A stretch of DNA of 64,000 nucleotides, taken from contig JAAYAX010000004.1 in the NCBI GenBank assembly GCA_012719175.1, positions 558,001 to 622,000 of the forward strand. Reading direction: 5' to 3'. Positions 34,606-43,531 of the stretch are shown here, piece after piece; the stretch's first letter is position 1; every line of letters starts with the position of its first letter. Origin of the DNA: Methanomassiliicoccus sp. (GTDB taxonomy: Archaea > Thermoplasmatota > Thermoplasmata > Methanomassiliicoccales > Methanomassiliicoccaceae). A program made the position numbers and the translations under genes. The notes below the pieces were generated by a model that saw only the letters and a list, made by a program, of their open reading frames with translations, was not told where the DNA came from and made no database searches.

Positions 34606-35532
34606 TCAGCAGGCTGGAGGCAGCAGGACAGTGTCTATCACATGGATGACGCCGTTGCTGGCCTGGATATCCGCGGTCACCACCTTGGCGTTGTTGATGT
34701 AGACGGCATCGCCGCAGAACTGCACGGTCAGCTTGCCTCCCTGGAGGGTGCTGATCTTCATGCACTGCTCCAGGTCACCGGACATGGTCTCACCTGCCGC
34801 CACATGGTAGAGTAGGATCTGCGTCAACGTCTCCGTGTCGCACTTGAGCAGGTTCTTCAGAACGCATGGGTCCAGTGCTGCGAACGCGTCATCGGTGGGG
34901 GCGAACACCGTGAACGGTCCCGGTCCGCTCAGCTCATCCACGAGGCCTGCAGCCGTCAGTGCTTGTACCAGGCAGTCGAAATCACCGCTCGCTACCGCTA
35001 TGTCCACAATGGTATCGCCAACAGGTGGTGCCGGCTCCTCTGGTGGGATGAGCACAGTGTCTATCACGTGGATCACACCGTTGCTGGCCTCGATGTCGGC
35101 CACCACGACCATGGCGTCATTGATCATGACCCCGTCGGCCGATATGGCAACGTTGAGGCTCTCACCCTGAAGAGTGTCCGCCGTCATCCCATCACTCAGG
35201 TCCGTGGACATCACCGCTCCGGACACAACATGGTACAGCAGAATATCTGCAAGCGCAGCCGTGTTGTTGTTGAGCAGGTCATCGAGGACTGCCGGGTCCA
35301 GTTTTGCGAACGCGTCATCGGTGGGGGCGAACACCGTGAACGGTCCCGGTCCGCTGAGGTCATCCACGAGGTCGGTCGCGGTCAAGGCAGCGACCAGACT
35401 GGTAAAGTTACCATCCTCCTGGGCGATCTCTACAATATTCTTTTCCGTAGCCTGTGCCTGGGTCCCAACGTGGCCTACTACCAAGGCCAACATTAGGGCC
35501 AAGCCCACAGCTAACGCCAATGCTTTCTTCAT
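34606..35532 (-). CDS. Secreted protein with two fasciclin (FAS1) domains
   Basis: About 308 residues. A signal peptide (MKKALALAVGLALMLALVVG, ending near TQAQA) precedes two FAS1 domains at about 30-160 and 170-305. Each shows the H1 and H2 motifs of the family: NFTSLVAALTATDLVDDL.., GPFTVFAPTDDAFAKLDP, ILLYHVVSGAV and NGVIHVIDTVLIPP. FAS1 domains mediate adhesion and matrix contacts on the cell surface. GGAGG lies 9 bases before ATG 35532 but touches the ATG at 35541, so I use 35532. A 51-base stretch is identical in both domains, evidence of recent duplication or conversion. Confidence 0.92.
   Translation of the reverse strand: MKKALALAVGLALMLALVVGHVGTQAQATEKNIVEIAQEDGNFTSLVAALTATDLVDDLSGPGPFTVFAPTDDAFAKLDPAVLDDLLNNNTAALADILLYHVVSGAVMSTDLSDGMTADTLQGESLNVAISADGVMINDAMVVVADIEASNGVIHVIDTVLIPPEEPAPPVGDTIVDIAVASGDFDCLVQALTAAGLVDELSGPGPFTVFAPTDDAFAALDPCVLKNLLKCDTETLTQILLYHVAAGETMSGDLEQCMKISTLQGGKLTVQFCGDAVYINNAKVVTADIQASNGVIHVIDTVLLPPAC
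34879..34929. repeat. Direct repeat copy 1 inside the FAS1 gene
   Basis: A 51-base sequence identical to 35305-35355. It encodes the GPFTVFAPTDDAF region of the second FAS1 domain. Confidence 0.85.
35305..35355. repeat. Direct repeat copy 2 inside the FAS1 gene
   Basis: Identical over 51 bases to 34879-34929 (spacing 426 bases). It encodes the same motif of the first FAS1 domain. Confidence 0.85.
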
Positions 35533-35545
35533 ACCATTCATCCTC

Positions 35546-35558
35546 CGGAATAATTCCG
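35546..35558. promoter_or_regulatory. Palindrome next to the FAS1 ribosome site
   Basis: CGGAATAATTCCG, a palindrome with 6-base arms, begins at the base where the GGAGG ribosome site ends. It could be an operator or a small hairpin modulating translation. The remaining 350 bases to 35910 hold a TATA-like TTTATTTAAAAATC (minus strand, near 35595) and nothing else I can name. Confidence 0.35.
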
Positions 35559-35910
35559 AAAAATATTGTTATCATAAACGATTATATTAGATTTTTAAAT
35601 AAACAATCGAGCGATACGCAAGTTTCATCCGTCTCTCGTTCCAGGCACCTTGGTGTGTATGCGTTGGCGGTGACTTCGTTCCCTCCACCGTTTGGCTCCG
35701 GATTCATGAGTGATAGCGAGCTCCTTCGTCATTCTGCAAGGACGCGGGCTCTATAGCGCATCAATATGGCATCAAGCGAAATGTTCCAGCACGAGACCAG
35801 AACATCGACCAACATGGTTAGTGACAGGACAGGCTCAGGGACGACTACGGTAGACCGGCACGGCGTTTAAGTACTCCTACTGAGGATACATGGCCATCTG
35901 AAGGGTCACT

Positions 35911-36756
35911 ATGCAAGGAGACATCAACGTCATCACCGCCAAGTCCGAGGATATGAAGCTCATCAAGAAGCTGTCCAGGATCAAGCACACTATCGTGGTC
36001 ATGTCCGGCAAGGGTGGGGTGGGGAAATCGACCGTAAGCGTGAACCTGGCCGTGGGGCTGGCGATGCGCGGCTACGAGGTCGGAATATTGGATGGGGACA
36101 TCCACGGGCCGAACATCCCCAAGATGCTGAAGATCGAGAACGTGCAGCTGGACGCTGACGAGAACGGCATCTACCCGGCTTTCGTGCCACCCCACCTCAA
36201 GGTCATTTCCATGGCCTTGCTGTCATCGAACCGCGACCAGCCCATCATCTGGAGGGGGCCGATGAAGATGGGAGCGTTACGAAAATTCATCGAGGACGTG
36301 TACTGGGGTGACCTGGACTACCTCATCGTGGACCTCCCGCCGGGCACGGGGGACGAGCCGCTGACCATCGCTCAGCTCATACCCAAGGCGGACGGCTCCA
36401 TCGTCGTGACCACCCCGCAGGACGTCGCCCTGCTGGACTCCCGAAAGACGGTGGTGTTCTCCGAAGGCCTGCACCTTCCGGTGGTGGGCATCATCGAGAA
36501 CATGGCTGGGATGCAATGCCCCCACTGCGGGAAGGACATCGACCTGTTCAAGATCGGCGGCGGGGAGAAGGCGGCCAAGGAACTTGATGTCCCCTTCCTG
36601 GGAAGGGTTCCCATCGACCCGGACGTGGTCAACACCGGCGATGAGGGTCTGCCCATCGTCGCTGCCAATCCTGACTCGCCTGCGGCCAAGGCCTTCAACG
36701 AGATCATCGAGAAGGTCATCGAGTTCTCGAACCGCAAGGACGTGCCCCGGCCTTGA
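35911..36756 (+). CDS. mrp: Mrp/NBP35 family iron-sulfur cluster carrier ATPase
   Basis: 281 residues. The deviant Walker [19 protein letters not shown] (two lysines) is near residue 30, followed by [33 protein letters not shown], and [16 protein letters not shown]. Near residue 205 MQCPHCGK provides the CxxC that bridges a labile [4Fe-4S] cluster in ApbC/NBP35 dimers. It likely loads clusters onto apoproteins in the cytosol, which fits a genome with Hdr-type proteins. The four-cysteine N-terminal motif of eukaryotic NBP35 is absent, as in most archaeal members. ATG 35911; convergent with the four-repeat membrane gene, 19 bases apart. Confidence 0.93.
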   Translation: MQGDINVITAKSEDMKLIKKLSRIKHTIVVMSGKGGVGKSTVSVNLAVGLAMRGYEVGILDGDIHGPNIPKMLKIENVQLDADENGIYPAFVPPHLKVISMALLSSNRDQPIIWRGPMKMGALRKFIEDVYWGDLDYLIVDLPPGTGDEPLTIAQLIPKADGSIVVTTPQDVALLDSRKTVVFSEGLHLPVVGIIENMAGMQCPHCGKDIDLFKIGGGEKAAKELDVPFLGRVPIDPDVVNTGDEGLPIVAANPDSPAAKAFNEIIEKVIEFSNRKDVPRP

Positions 36757-36775
36757 AGGCTCAAATGAGCTGATC

Positions 36776-37738
36776 TTACATCAACAGGCAGAAGGGCAGG
36801 AGGAACACCAGGAACAAGCAGGCAGATGTGGCCAGCTTCTTGGTGTCCACATCCTTCTTCTCCAACAGGTAGTAGGAGGCGGGTATGAGCATGGCAAGCA
36901 ACGCAATGAACAATCCTCCGAGGAGCATCACTATCTCATCGAGGACCCCTATACCGATGATAGTGGCTTTTGCGGACAAGCTTGCCAATACCAGTCCTTC
37001 TAGCCCGATGATGGTGGCGACCCCCAGCTCGGCCATCGGTCCCAGGCGGTGGCCGAGGACCTTCTTGCCGAATATGAAACGGCCGTCCATGTACATGATG
37101 AGGACGCCTAGGAGGGCCAATACCATTAGCTGCGCTCCCGCGAGCTCAACTGTGAACGCCTTGATCCCTCCGATGCCCACGATGCTGGTCCTAGAAGCTA
37201 TGCCGATAACCAACACGCCGATGGTTGCGAGCAACAGGAACAGGGACTTCCTTATGAGCAGGGGTAAGCTCTCGCGGCCCTTGAACAGCCGCAGCGTCAC
37301 CAGGCCCGCACCTAGGGCGAACAGCTGGGCACCCAGGCCTGCCAACCAGAAGCTGTCCATCTGATCGCCGCCCCTTATGGTCATGGGGGCGGCCATCAAC
37401 GCCACGGCAAGGCCTCCGATGAGCACTGCCATACCTACGATGGCGGGCATCCAGGTGAGAAGCTTGGGGACGATCTTGTGGATGCTGATGATCTTGGAGA
37501 GCAACTGGTCCAACTTGAACATCTTTTCCGAGGTGGTCACTGATAGTAGAGCGATCAACCCCAGGAGGAACAGGCCCAGACCGGCGAGCATAACCGTTCC
37601 CTGCCTGACACCGCCGATGCCATCAATGCTGACGCCCTTGGCCAGCGCTGCTATTGCCAATCCCTCTATCAGAAGTATGACTGCTAGAGTTAGGGACAAG
37701 TGCTTGAACCTGATCTTACTAAGGAACGGTAGGGCCAC
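36776..37738 (-). CDS. Membrane protein built of four internal repeats
   Basis: 320 residues, about nine helices. Four copies of a helix-loop-helix unit are visible at about 24-66, 106-148, 173-215 and 247-288: each has a G-L-(A/V)-(I/L)-A helix, a short outer loop such as SIDGIGGV, SIVGIGGIKAF or TIIGIGVLDEI, and a second helix starting with LAG or LLG and ending in leucines. The charged cytoplasmic linkers between units differ. I do not recognise the family and there are no obvious catalytic or ion-binding residues; the internal symmetry suggests a transporter or channel-like scaffold. The start is GTG at 37738. Confidence 0.75.
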   Translation of the reverse strand: MALPFLSKIRFKHLSLTLAVILLIEGLAIAALAKGVSIDGIGGVRQGTVMLAGLGLFLLGLIALLSVTTSEKMFKLDQLLSKIISIHKIVPKLLTWMPAIVGMAVLIGGLAVALMAAPMTIRGGDQMDSFWLAGLGAQLFALGAGLVTLRLFKGRESLPLLIRKSLFLLLATIGVLVIGIASRTSIVGIGGIKAFTVELAGAQLMVLALLGVLIMYMDGRFIFGKKVLGHRLGPMAELGVATIIGLEGLVLASLSAKATIIGIGVLDEIVMLLGGLFIALLAMLIPASYYLLEKKDVDTKKLATSACLFLVFLLPFCLLM

Positions 37739-37850
37739 GCCCCATTGTAATACGTTAGGGATTTAATCCTTGATGTTCTGATTATTGGTGGCGATTCTGA
37801 CACGGCCATGGGTTTATGAGCCATCATCGCCGTTTCGTATAGGGATAGAA

Positions 37851-38219
37851 ATGAAAATATGTGTCACCGCCGAGGAGCCACAGCTGAGCTCGCTGATAGC
37901 CGAGGAGTTCGGCCATGCTCCGTACTTCATAATCTATGACAGCTTCACCCAGAAATGGGACGCGGTCCCCAACGACGCCGGGCCCAGCACCGAGGGCGCG
38001 GGCATGGTGGCGGCGGAGCAGATAGCACGCCTGGAGGCGGACGTGGTCCTGACCGGTTTCATAGGGCCGCACGGCGTGAAGAAGCTGCGCTCCAGGAACA
38101 TCAAGATAATTCAGGACGAGGAGGGAACGGTGGAAGCGGCCATCAAGAAGTACATTAAAAAGCATGGGAACGAGTGCGTTCCCGCGAAGACGTCCACGAG
38201 GACCGATTTTCCGGAGTGA
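37851..38219 (+). CDS. NifX/NifB-C-like dinitrogenase iron-molybdenum cofactor family protein
   Basis: 122 residues. MKICVTAEEPQLSSLIAEEFGHAPYFIIYD is the typical start of the family (fGra.yf.iyd), followed by GAGMVAAEQIARLEADVVLT, GPHGVKKLRSRNIKII and a helix EEGTVEAAIKKYIK. Members such as MTH1175 have an RNase H-like fold and bind metal clusters or their precursors; the exact role in organisms without nitrogenase is unclear. ATG at 37851 follows GGGATAG; a longer frame from GTG 37785 lacks similarity. Its TGA and the stop of the convergent OsmC gene together form the palindrome TGATCA. Confidence 0.85.
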   Translation: MKICVTAEEPQLSSLIAEEFGHAPYFIIYDSFTQKWDAVPNDAGPSTEGAGMVAAEQIARLEADVVLTGFIGPHGVKKLRSRNIKIIQDEEGTVEAAIKKYIKKHGNECVPAKTSTRTDFPE

Positions 38220-38789
38220 TCACGCCATCTCTACGTCCAGGGGTATGCGGTTCCTCAGCGAGTCCAGTATGGGTGAGACCGTCTGCGCGTAGCGCACCAG
38301 TTCGCTGATCTCCTCATCCGGCGCTTCGGACTCCAGGCTCACCTTGACCCGTAGGTCCTGGAAACCGGGGCGGACCTCCCTGGACATGCCCAGGAAGCCG
38401 TGCACGTCCACATCGCCCTCCAGAGTTATGGTCAACTTGTCGATGTCTATGCCCCTCATGGCCGCATGGTACACGATAGAGACCGATAGACTTGAGGCCA
38501 GAGCGTGCAAGAGCGACACGATGGCGTTGGGAGCGGCGTCCTTGCCGAGGAGAACGATAGGCTCGTCCGATTCCAGGACGAAGGGCGCTTCGTGCAAGAT
38601 CTCCTTCTCGTTCTGGTACAACTCCCTAACTACCGTACGGCTATTGGCGCCGTCCACCCACTCGTTGGTAGCGGTGAAACGGAGGGATGCCTGGTCCGGA
38701 TCGTCGTTGAAGGTTGCCTTCAGCTCATCGATCCTCTCGACGTCCACTCCGTTGACATATCGCTTGATCTCTTCTTGCACCTTTACCAT
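38220..38789 (-). CDS. OsmC family protein lacking both redox cysteines
   Basis: 189 residues with the OsmC/YhfA pattern: EILHEAPFVLESDEP, LLGKDAAPNAIVSLLHALAS (the N-x-x-x-LLhALaaC region), VYHAAMRGIDIDKL, LEGDVDVHGFLGMS, RPGFQDLRVKVSLE and a final VSPILDSLRNRIPLDV. OsmC/Ohr peroxidases use one Cys in ALAxC and one near the end (xCPV). Here these positions are Ser (ALASSLSV, QTVSPILD), and the whole protein has no cysteine. It therefore cannot be a thiol peroxidase and may bind a small molecule instead. The 3' ends of it and the NifX-like gene touch. ATG 38789. Confidence 0.85.
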   Translation of the reverse strand: MVKVQEEIKRYVNGVDVERIDELKATFNDDPDQASLRFTATNEWVDGANSRTVVRELYQNEKEILHEAPFVLESDEPIVLLGKDAAPNAIVSLLHALASSLSVSIVYHAAMRGIDIDKLTITLEGDVDVHGFLGMSREVRPGFQDLRVKVSLESEAPDEEISELVRYAQTVSPILDSLRNRIPLDVEMA

Positions 38790-39348
38790 CTTCCCATCCT
38801 CTTTTCACGCTTTCCCTCGGCAACATGCTATAAAACACTTTTCCGAATAGAGAATAGGCGGAACGGACCTATAATGATAGTGAAGGATTGGTGCTCTAAG
38901 CGCCGAACTTGATTCTTATTATAATCAGTCCTCATACTACCCTGGACCGTTGTAGGACGTATCGGCCAAGTGAGGCAACGACAAGCACCGAACATCGGCC
39001 CTTTCCAACATAACAGTCCAGACTTAAATATAGATATTGTACATTAAATAATATTCGTCAATAAACGTATCTTATAACCGTCATTTGCATAACTATTCTC
39101 CATTTTGTTATTAACTCTCCTTTTTGACAGTTATATCCGAGATTCGCACAAGAATCGTTTTTTATCGACAAATATCGTAGCACCACTGTTACTTTTTTAT
39201 ATAATAACCCTACAATCCTGTCAGTCATGCGGAAACGACCCGCAATAGGGACGGACAGTGCCCGAGGGGAGCCTAACGGCCCCGCGACTTTTTCGGGATA
39301 TGTCCGGCGTAGGTACGGAGATATGAACAAACGGGCGGTGATGGAGCG
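38790..39348. promoter_or_regulatory. Divergent region with TATA box and long leader of the USP gene
   Basis: About 560 bases. The left half has no gene. TTTTATATAAT at 39196-39205 is the best TATA box; transcription from about 39228 would leave a 120-base leader, GC-rich around 39258-39295, ending with GGTGAT ahead of ATG 39349. The leader could fold but matches no riboswitch that I can recall. Confidence 0.4.
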
Positions 39349-40068
39349 ATGAGGAGCATCTTGCTACCCACCGATGGTTCCACCCCCGCACTGGTGGCCA
39401 CTGCCAAGGCGGTTGAGATGGCCAAGGAGAGGGAGGCCACATTGATCATCCTCAAGGTCATCGAGACCGCGCCCATCGTGGACGTGGAGCGCATGGCCGA
39501 ATCGTCGGCGCTCATGCGACCGGGCGAGGACGGTGACGGCGTGGAGTACGCCAAGGAGCTCGCGGACGAGGAGCGTGTACCGTTCAAGGTCCTGATCAAG
39601 GAGGGGCCGGTCGTGGGCGAGATCCTCCGAGCCGTGGAAGAGGAGAAACCTGAACTCATAGTCCTCGGCACATCCTCCGTGCACGGCCTCAACCGCCTGT
39701 ACCTGGGGAGCGTGGCCAAAGCGGTGGTGAGCCAGGCGCCGATTTCGGTCGTGGTGATCAAGCCCACGATAGAGGAGATCGAGAAGGTCAAGAGACTGCT
39801 GAAGCGCGTGACCGAGCCCTCGCCGGAGAGGGCGGTGCGCTCCATCATCAGGACGAGGCAGTTCAAGATCGGCGTGTACCTCTTCGCCATCTATGTCATC
39901 AGCTACAGCGCGTTCATCCTCGCAGGATCTTACGCCAAGGACCTGTTCCGCCAGGAGATGCTGGGGATGAACGTCGGAACCGTGACCGGGATCACCATCA
40001 TTCTGGTGACCATAGGCCTGGCCATAGGGTTCAACTGGTACGCGGGCCGCTCCGAGGAGGCTAGCTGA
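39349..40068 (+). CDS. Universal stress protein fused to a DUF485-like membrane domain
   Basis: 239 residues. Residues 1-138 are a USP domain: RSILLPTDGSTPAL, ELIVLGTSSVHGLNRLYLGS (the ATP-binding G-x2-G-x9-GS-type loop) and APISVVVIK. Residues ~150-235 carry two hydrophobic helices in the pattern of DUF485/YjcH (RQFKIGVYLFAIYVISYSAF, then LGMNVGTVTGITIILVTIGL and a final N-W-Y). DUF485 proteins are small partners encoded just before SSS-family acetate/organic-acid symporters. Here the partner is joined to a nucleotide-binding sensor, and its stop overlaps the symporter start (TGATG), so the two are translationally coupled. Confidence 0.85.
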   Translation: MRSILLPTDGSTPALVATAKAVEMAKEREATLIILKVIETAPIVDVERMAESSALMRPGEDGDGVEYAKELADEERVPFKVLIKEGPVVGEILRAVEEEKPELIVLGTSSVHGLNRLYLGSVAKAVVSQAPISVVVIKPTIEEIEKVKRLLKRVTEPSPERAVRSIIRTRQFKIGVYLFAIYVISYSAFILAGSYAKDLFRQEMLGMNVGTVTGITIILVTIGLAIGFNWYAGRSEEAS

Positions 40069-41582
40069 TGGCCGAGATACATCCGCTGTCACTGTCCATC
40101 TTCATCATCATCACAGTGGCCACGCTGCTGATCTCCATCTACGCGTCTCGTCGCGTGCGTACAGCCGGACACTACTACGTCGCCGGCGGCGGGGTGCGGT
40201 GGTTCGTCAATGGGTTCGCCATCGCTGGTGACTACCTCAGTGCGGCGTCCTTCCTCGGGATCACCGGACTGATAGCCTTCGCCGGCTACGACGGCTTCAT
40301 CTATGCCATCGGCTTCCTGGCCGGCTGGATCGTGGCGCTGTTCCTAGTGGCCATGCCGCTGCGGGCCATAGGGAAGTACACCTTCGCCGACGCTCTTACT
40401 ACAAAGTTCAAGAGCCGCAGCATCCGCCTCATGGCCGCCATCAGCACGCTGGTGGTCTCGGTGTTCTACCTCATACCACAGATGGTCGGTTCCGGCTCCA
40501 TAGTGGGACCGCTGATCGGCCTGGACTATGAGGTGGGGGTCATCATCATCGGTGGCCTGGTGGTCTTCATCGTGGCTACCGCAGGAATGGTCTCCACCAC
40601 CTGGGTGCAGTTCATCAAGGGGTTCCTGCTGCTCATCGCCGTCATCGGCCTCACGGTCGGTGTCCTGTGGGTTGCGGGAATGGGGCCGTTCGAGTTCATC
40701 GGGGAGATCATCAACAGCAACATCACTCTCCCTTCGGGCGCGCAGGTCACCGGGGAGGCGTTCATGTCTCCCGGGCTGAAGTACAAGGACCCTCTGGACT
40801 TCGTGTCGCTGTCCATGGCCCTCATCCTGGGGACGGCAGCGCTGCCGCACATCCTGATACGGTACTTCACCGTGCCCAAGCCAGCGGACGCGAGGAAGTC
40901 GACGGTGGTCGCCATCATCGTCATGGGGATATTCTATCTCCTGATCCTGTTCCTGGGCCTGGGAGCTATCTACTTCTTCAACCAGGGGGCGACGGGCGTG
41001 ATAAATCCTGCCGATGCCAATCTCACGGCGCCACTGCTGGCGCAGTACATCGGAGGGGACGTGTTCTACGCCATCATATCGTCGATAGCGTTCGCCACCA
41101 TCCTGGGGACGGTGTCGGGCCTGATCATGGCATCGGCCGGCGCCATAGCGCACGACATCTACGCCGAGGTGCTGAAGAAGAAGATGGACGAGAAGCGGGC
41201 GCTGCGCATCTCCAAGCTCACCGCCGTGGGCGTGGGGATCATCGCCATCTTCCTGGGCATACTGTCCAAGGGGCAGAACGTGGCCTTCCTGGTCGGCCTG
41301 GCATTCGCCATCGCAGCGTCAGCTAACCTGCCGGCGCTGCTGTGCACGCTGTTCTGGAAGCGGACCTCGGAGATGGGGCTGGTGCTGGGGATAGCGGCAG
41401 GGCTGATATCCTCCATCCTGCTCATCGTCATCTCCCCCACGATGATGGGCAGCGGAGCGATCTTCTCCCTGAACAACCCTGGGATCATCTCCATCCCGCT
41501 GGGCTTCGCGGTCACCATCGGAGTGTCCCTGATGAGCAAGAGCGAGACCAAGGAGGCCATCACGGAGAAGTCGACGACCTGA
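40068..41582 (+). CDS. SSS-family cation/organic-acid symporter (ActP-like)
   Basis: 504 residues, about 13 helices. Signatures: TAGHYYVAGGGVRWFVNGFAIAGDYLSAASFLG (the SSS helix 1-2 region), FTVPKPADARKS (the inward-facing RFxTvp.a..ar.s motif of sodium/solute symporters) and the long AAIGTVSGLIMA-type helix 8 (ILGTVSGLIMASAGAIAHD). These fit the ActP/PanF branch, which takes up acetate or similar monocarboxylates with sodium or protons. Its ATG overlaps the stop of the USP-DUF485 gene by one base. A T-rich terminator follows at 41600. Confidence 0.88.
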   Translation: MAEIHPLSLSIFIIITVATLLISIYASRRVRTAGHYYVAGGGVRWFVNGFAIAGDYLSAASFLGITGLIAFAGYDGFIYAIGFLAGWIVALFLVAMPLRAIGKYTFADALTTKFKSRSIRLMAAISTLVVSVFYLIPQMVGSGSIVGPLIGLDYEVGVIIIGGLVVFIVATAGMVSTTWVQFIKGFLLLIAVIGLTVGVLWVAGMGPFEFIGEIINSNITLPSGAQVTGEAFMSPGLKYKDPLDFVSLSMALILGTAALPHILIRYFTVPKPADARKSTVVAIIVMGIFYLLILFLGLGAIYFFNQGATGVINPADANLTAPLLAQYIGGDVFYAIISSIAFATILGTVSGLIMASAGAIAHDIYAEVLKKKMDEKRALRISKLTAVGVGIIAIFLGILSKGQNVAFLVGLAFAIAASANLPALLCTLFWKRTSEMGLVLGIAAGLISSILLIVISPTMMGSGAIFSLNNPGIISIPLGFAVTIGVSLMSKSETKEAITEKSTT

Positions 41583-41599
41583 TCCGGCCCTCAAAACCC

Positions 41600-41618
41600 T
41601 TTTTCATTTCCTTTTTTT
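41600..41618 (+). terminator. T-rich terminator after the symporter
   Basis: TTTTTCATTTCCTTTTTTT within 20 bases of the stop fits archaeal T-tract termination. Confidence 0.6.
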
Positions 41619-41871
41619 CAGCCAACATTGGAGTGGTATCGGAACCTCTGTTCCTGGATCCCCCGAGGTCCATTGAAAGCGCTGTGAACACACTTGGTCG
41701 TGAAACGGCGCATGTTTCTGATGATCGTTGGTCAATGGATAGGCCGCCGTATGTCCACGATCATTCCCTACTTTCTGCCCCATTTTGCCGTTCCCTGGGT
41801 GGACGTTAAATATACCCCTAAAGTGAATGCACCCAGCGGTCATCGGTTTCTGATGACAGGGATGGGAACAC

Positions 41872-43431
41872 ATGAAAGGTCAAAGGACACTGGTAATGTT
41901 ATTGTTCGCCACGATGCTCCTCGCGGGCTTCGCGGCTGTGGTAGGAACAGGGCCTGTAGTGGCCGGGAATGAAGCGGTCGATGATACCGTAGGTGTCGGT
42001 CCTGGAATCTCGACATTCAGCTTATCCTCGCCCACCAATGGGCAGATATTCAACACCAGCACCGTTGGTGCCTCATGGTCCACTGATGCTGGGGCCGATT
42101 CCTACTCGGTCACCATTGACAGTGGATCGCCGATCAGTGTGGGAGGGGCGACCGTGGCCAACCTTGCGTCATTATCGGACGGTTCCCATACCGTTACTGT
42201 GACCAGTTTTGCCTCAGGTTCTCCCTTGCATTCTGTTTCGGCGAACTTCGTTGTGGACACCGTGGTCCCCACTCTGACCATCAACAGCCCCGCCTACGGC
42301 TCGTGGCTCAACGTGACCACCGTCAACGTAACCTGGTCCGCCTCTGACGCGGGAAGCGGCATCAAGAACGCCTCCATCTCCTTGGACGGAGGAGCATGGG
42401 CCGATGTGGCCACGGACTACTATGAGCTCAGCTACCTGACCGAGGGCGAACATACGGCCATGGTACGTGTCTACGATAACGCCCTCAACTACAAGGAGTC
42501 CAGCAAGGTGTTCAACATCGACACAAGCGTTCCCTTGGTGACCGTTACCGAGCCCTCCTCCGGTGAGACGGTCATCGGCTCTTCCGTGCAGATGGCTTGG
42601 TCCGGGAGCGCACCTTCCGGGATGGGCAACTACTGGGTCAGCATCGACGGGGGAGGGTGGATCGACGTCGACCTCAACACCACCTACACCTTCAACGGCC
42701 TAGGCGAGGGACAGCACCAGGTGGCTCTGAAGGCCACGTCCTATGCTGGCAACACGAACATGACTGAGGTGCCCTTCTCCATAGCGGCCAGCGGCTCTGT
42801 GGACCTGACGCCCCCGACCGTGACCGGCTCACCGTCCGGGGACAACGTGGGCATCGGCTCCAACGTGGTAGCGACGTTCTCCGAGGCCATGAACCAGAGC
42901 ACCGTGGTCATCAACGTCAGCGGGGTCAGCGGCTCGACAGTATGGATCGGGAACGTGGCCACGTTCACTCCCTCCGAACCGCTCGCCTATGGGACGACCT
43001 ACACCGTCAATGTGACCGGTGAGGACCTCGCCGGAAACGGGATGAGCGATGAGTGGATGTTCACCACGCTGCAGAACCAGGGCACATTGACCGGAGTCAT
43101 CCGCGACGCCAACGGTAACAATCTCGCCGGCGCGCTCGTGACCCTGTCCAACGGGATGAACGCCACCACTGACGAGAACGGGGCCTTCACCATCGAGAAC
43201 GTGCCCTCCGGTGTTTACGACCTGACCATCACCAAGGACGGGCATCCCACGGTGACGAAGAGCGTGGAGACCACCGCAGGGCAGACCAACAACCTGGGCG
43301 CTGTGAACCTGGTGAGCGAGTCCACCGGATCCGGTGGGATCGATGGCACCATAATCATGGTAGCAGCAGTGGCATTGGTCGCGGCCATGGTGGCCTTCCT
43401 GCTGATGGCCGGACGCCGCCTGAGGAAATAA
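41872..43431 (+). CDS. Secreted, membrane-anchored protein with Ig-like repeats and a CarboxypepD_reg-like domain
   Basis: 519 residues. Signal peptide MKGQRTLVMLLFATMLLAGF followed by AAVVGTG. Residues ~40-300 form three Ig-like/bacterial surface repeats (STVGASWSTDAGADSYSVTI, NVTWSASDAGSGIKNASISL, VQMAWSGSAPSG). Residues ~305-390 resemble a Big_5 domain (PPTVTGSPSGDNVGIGSNVV, FSEAMNQSTV, YGTTYTVNV). Residues ~395-475 are a carboxypeptidase regulatory-like domain (GVIRDANGNNLAGALVTLSN, GVYDLTITKDGH). A C-terminal helix (about 490-512) and RRLRK anchor it outward. Several NxT/S sequons. Probably a cell-envelope adhesin or structural protein. Confidence 0.85.
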   Translation: MKGQRTLVMLLFATMLLAGFAAVVGTGPVVAGNEAVDDTVGVGPGISTFSLSSPTNGQIFNTSTVGASWSTDAGADSYSVTIDSGSPISVGGATVANLASLSDGSHTVTVTSFASGSPLHSVSANFVVDTVVPTLTINSPAYGSWLNVTTVNVTWSASDAGSGIKNASISLDGGAWADVATDYYELSYLTEGEHTAMVRVYDNALNYKESSKVFNIDTSVPLVTVTEPSSGETVIGSSVQMAWSGSAPSGMGNYWVSIDGGGWIDVDLNTTYTFNGLGEGQHQVALKATSYAGNTNMTEVPFSIAASGSVDLTPPTVTGSPSGDNVGIGSNVVATFSEAMNQSTVVINVSGVSGSTVWIGNVATFTPSEPLAYGTTYTVNVTGEDLAGNGMSDEWMFTTLQNQGTLTGVIRDANGNNLAGALVTLSNGMNATTDENGAFTIENVPSGVYDLTITKDGHPTVTKSVETTAGQTNNLGAVNLVSESTGSGGIDGTIIMVAAVALVAAMVAFLLMAGRRLRK

Positions 43432-43465
43432 AAAAGAGGCCGCGAGGCCTCACCTTCCGTTTTTT
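43431..43465. terminator. Bidirectional hairpin terminator
   Basis: A-run (43430-43435), stem GAGGCC/GGCCTC (43436-43441 with 43446-43451) with a GCGA tetraloop, and T6 (43460-43465). It lies between convergent genes and could serve both strands. Confidence 0.7.
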
Positions 43466-43531
43466 CATTATTCCGGTTGGCCGCTGGCATGTGTTGATCT
43501 TAGACGTTTTCGCCTTTCCACCTCGGAGGGC

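Noticed and set aside
34879-35355. Direct repeats considered as a CRISPR or mobile-element signal
   Set aside because: Only two copies, 426 bases apart, both in frame within FAS1 domains.
38217-38222. TGATCA shared by two convergent stop codons considered as a regulatory site
   Set aside because: It is simply the abutting stops of two genes; of note for annotation but not evidence of regulation.
39228-39348. Possible riboswitch in the USP leader
   Set aside because: Some pairing is possible, but no match to fluoride, c-di-AMP or other cores that I can recall; kept only as a leader.
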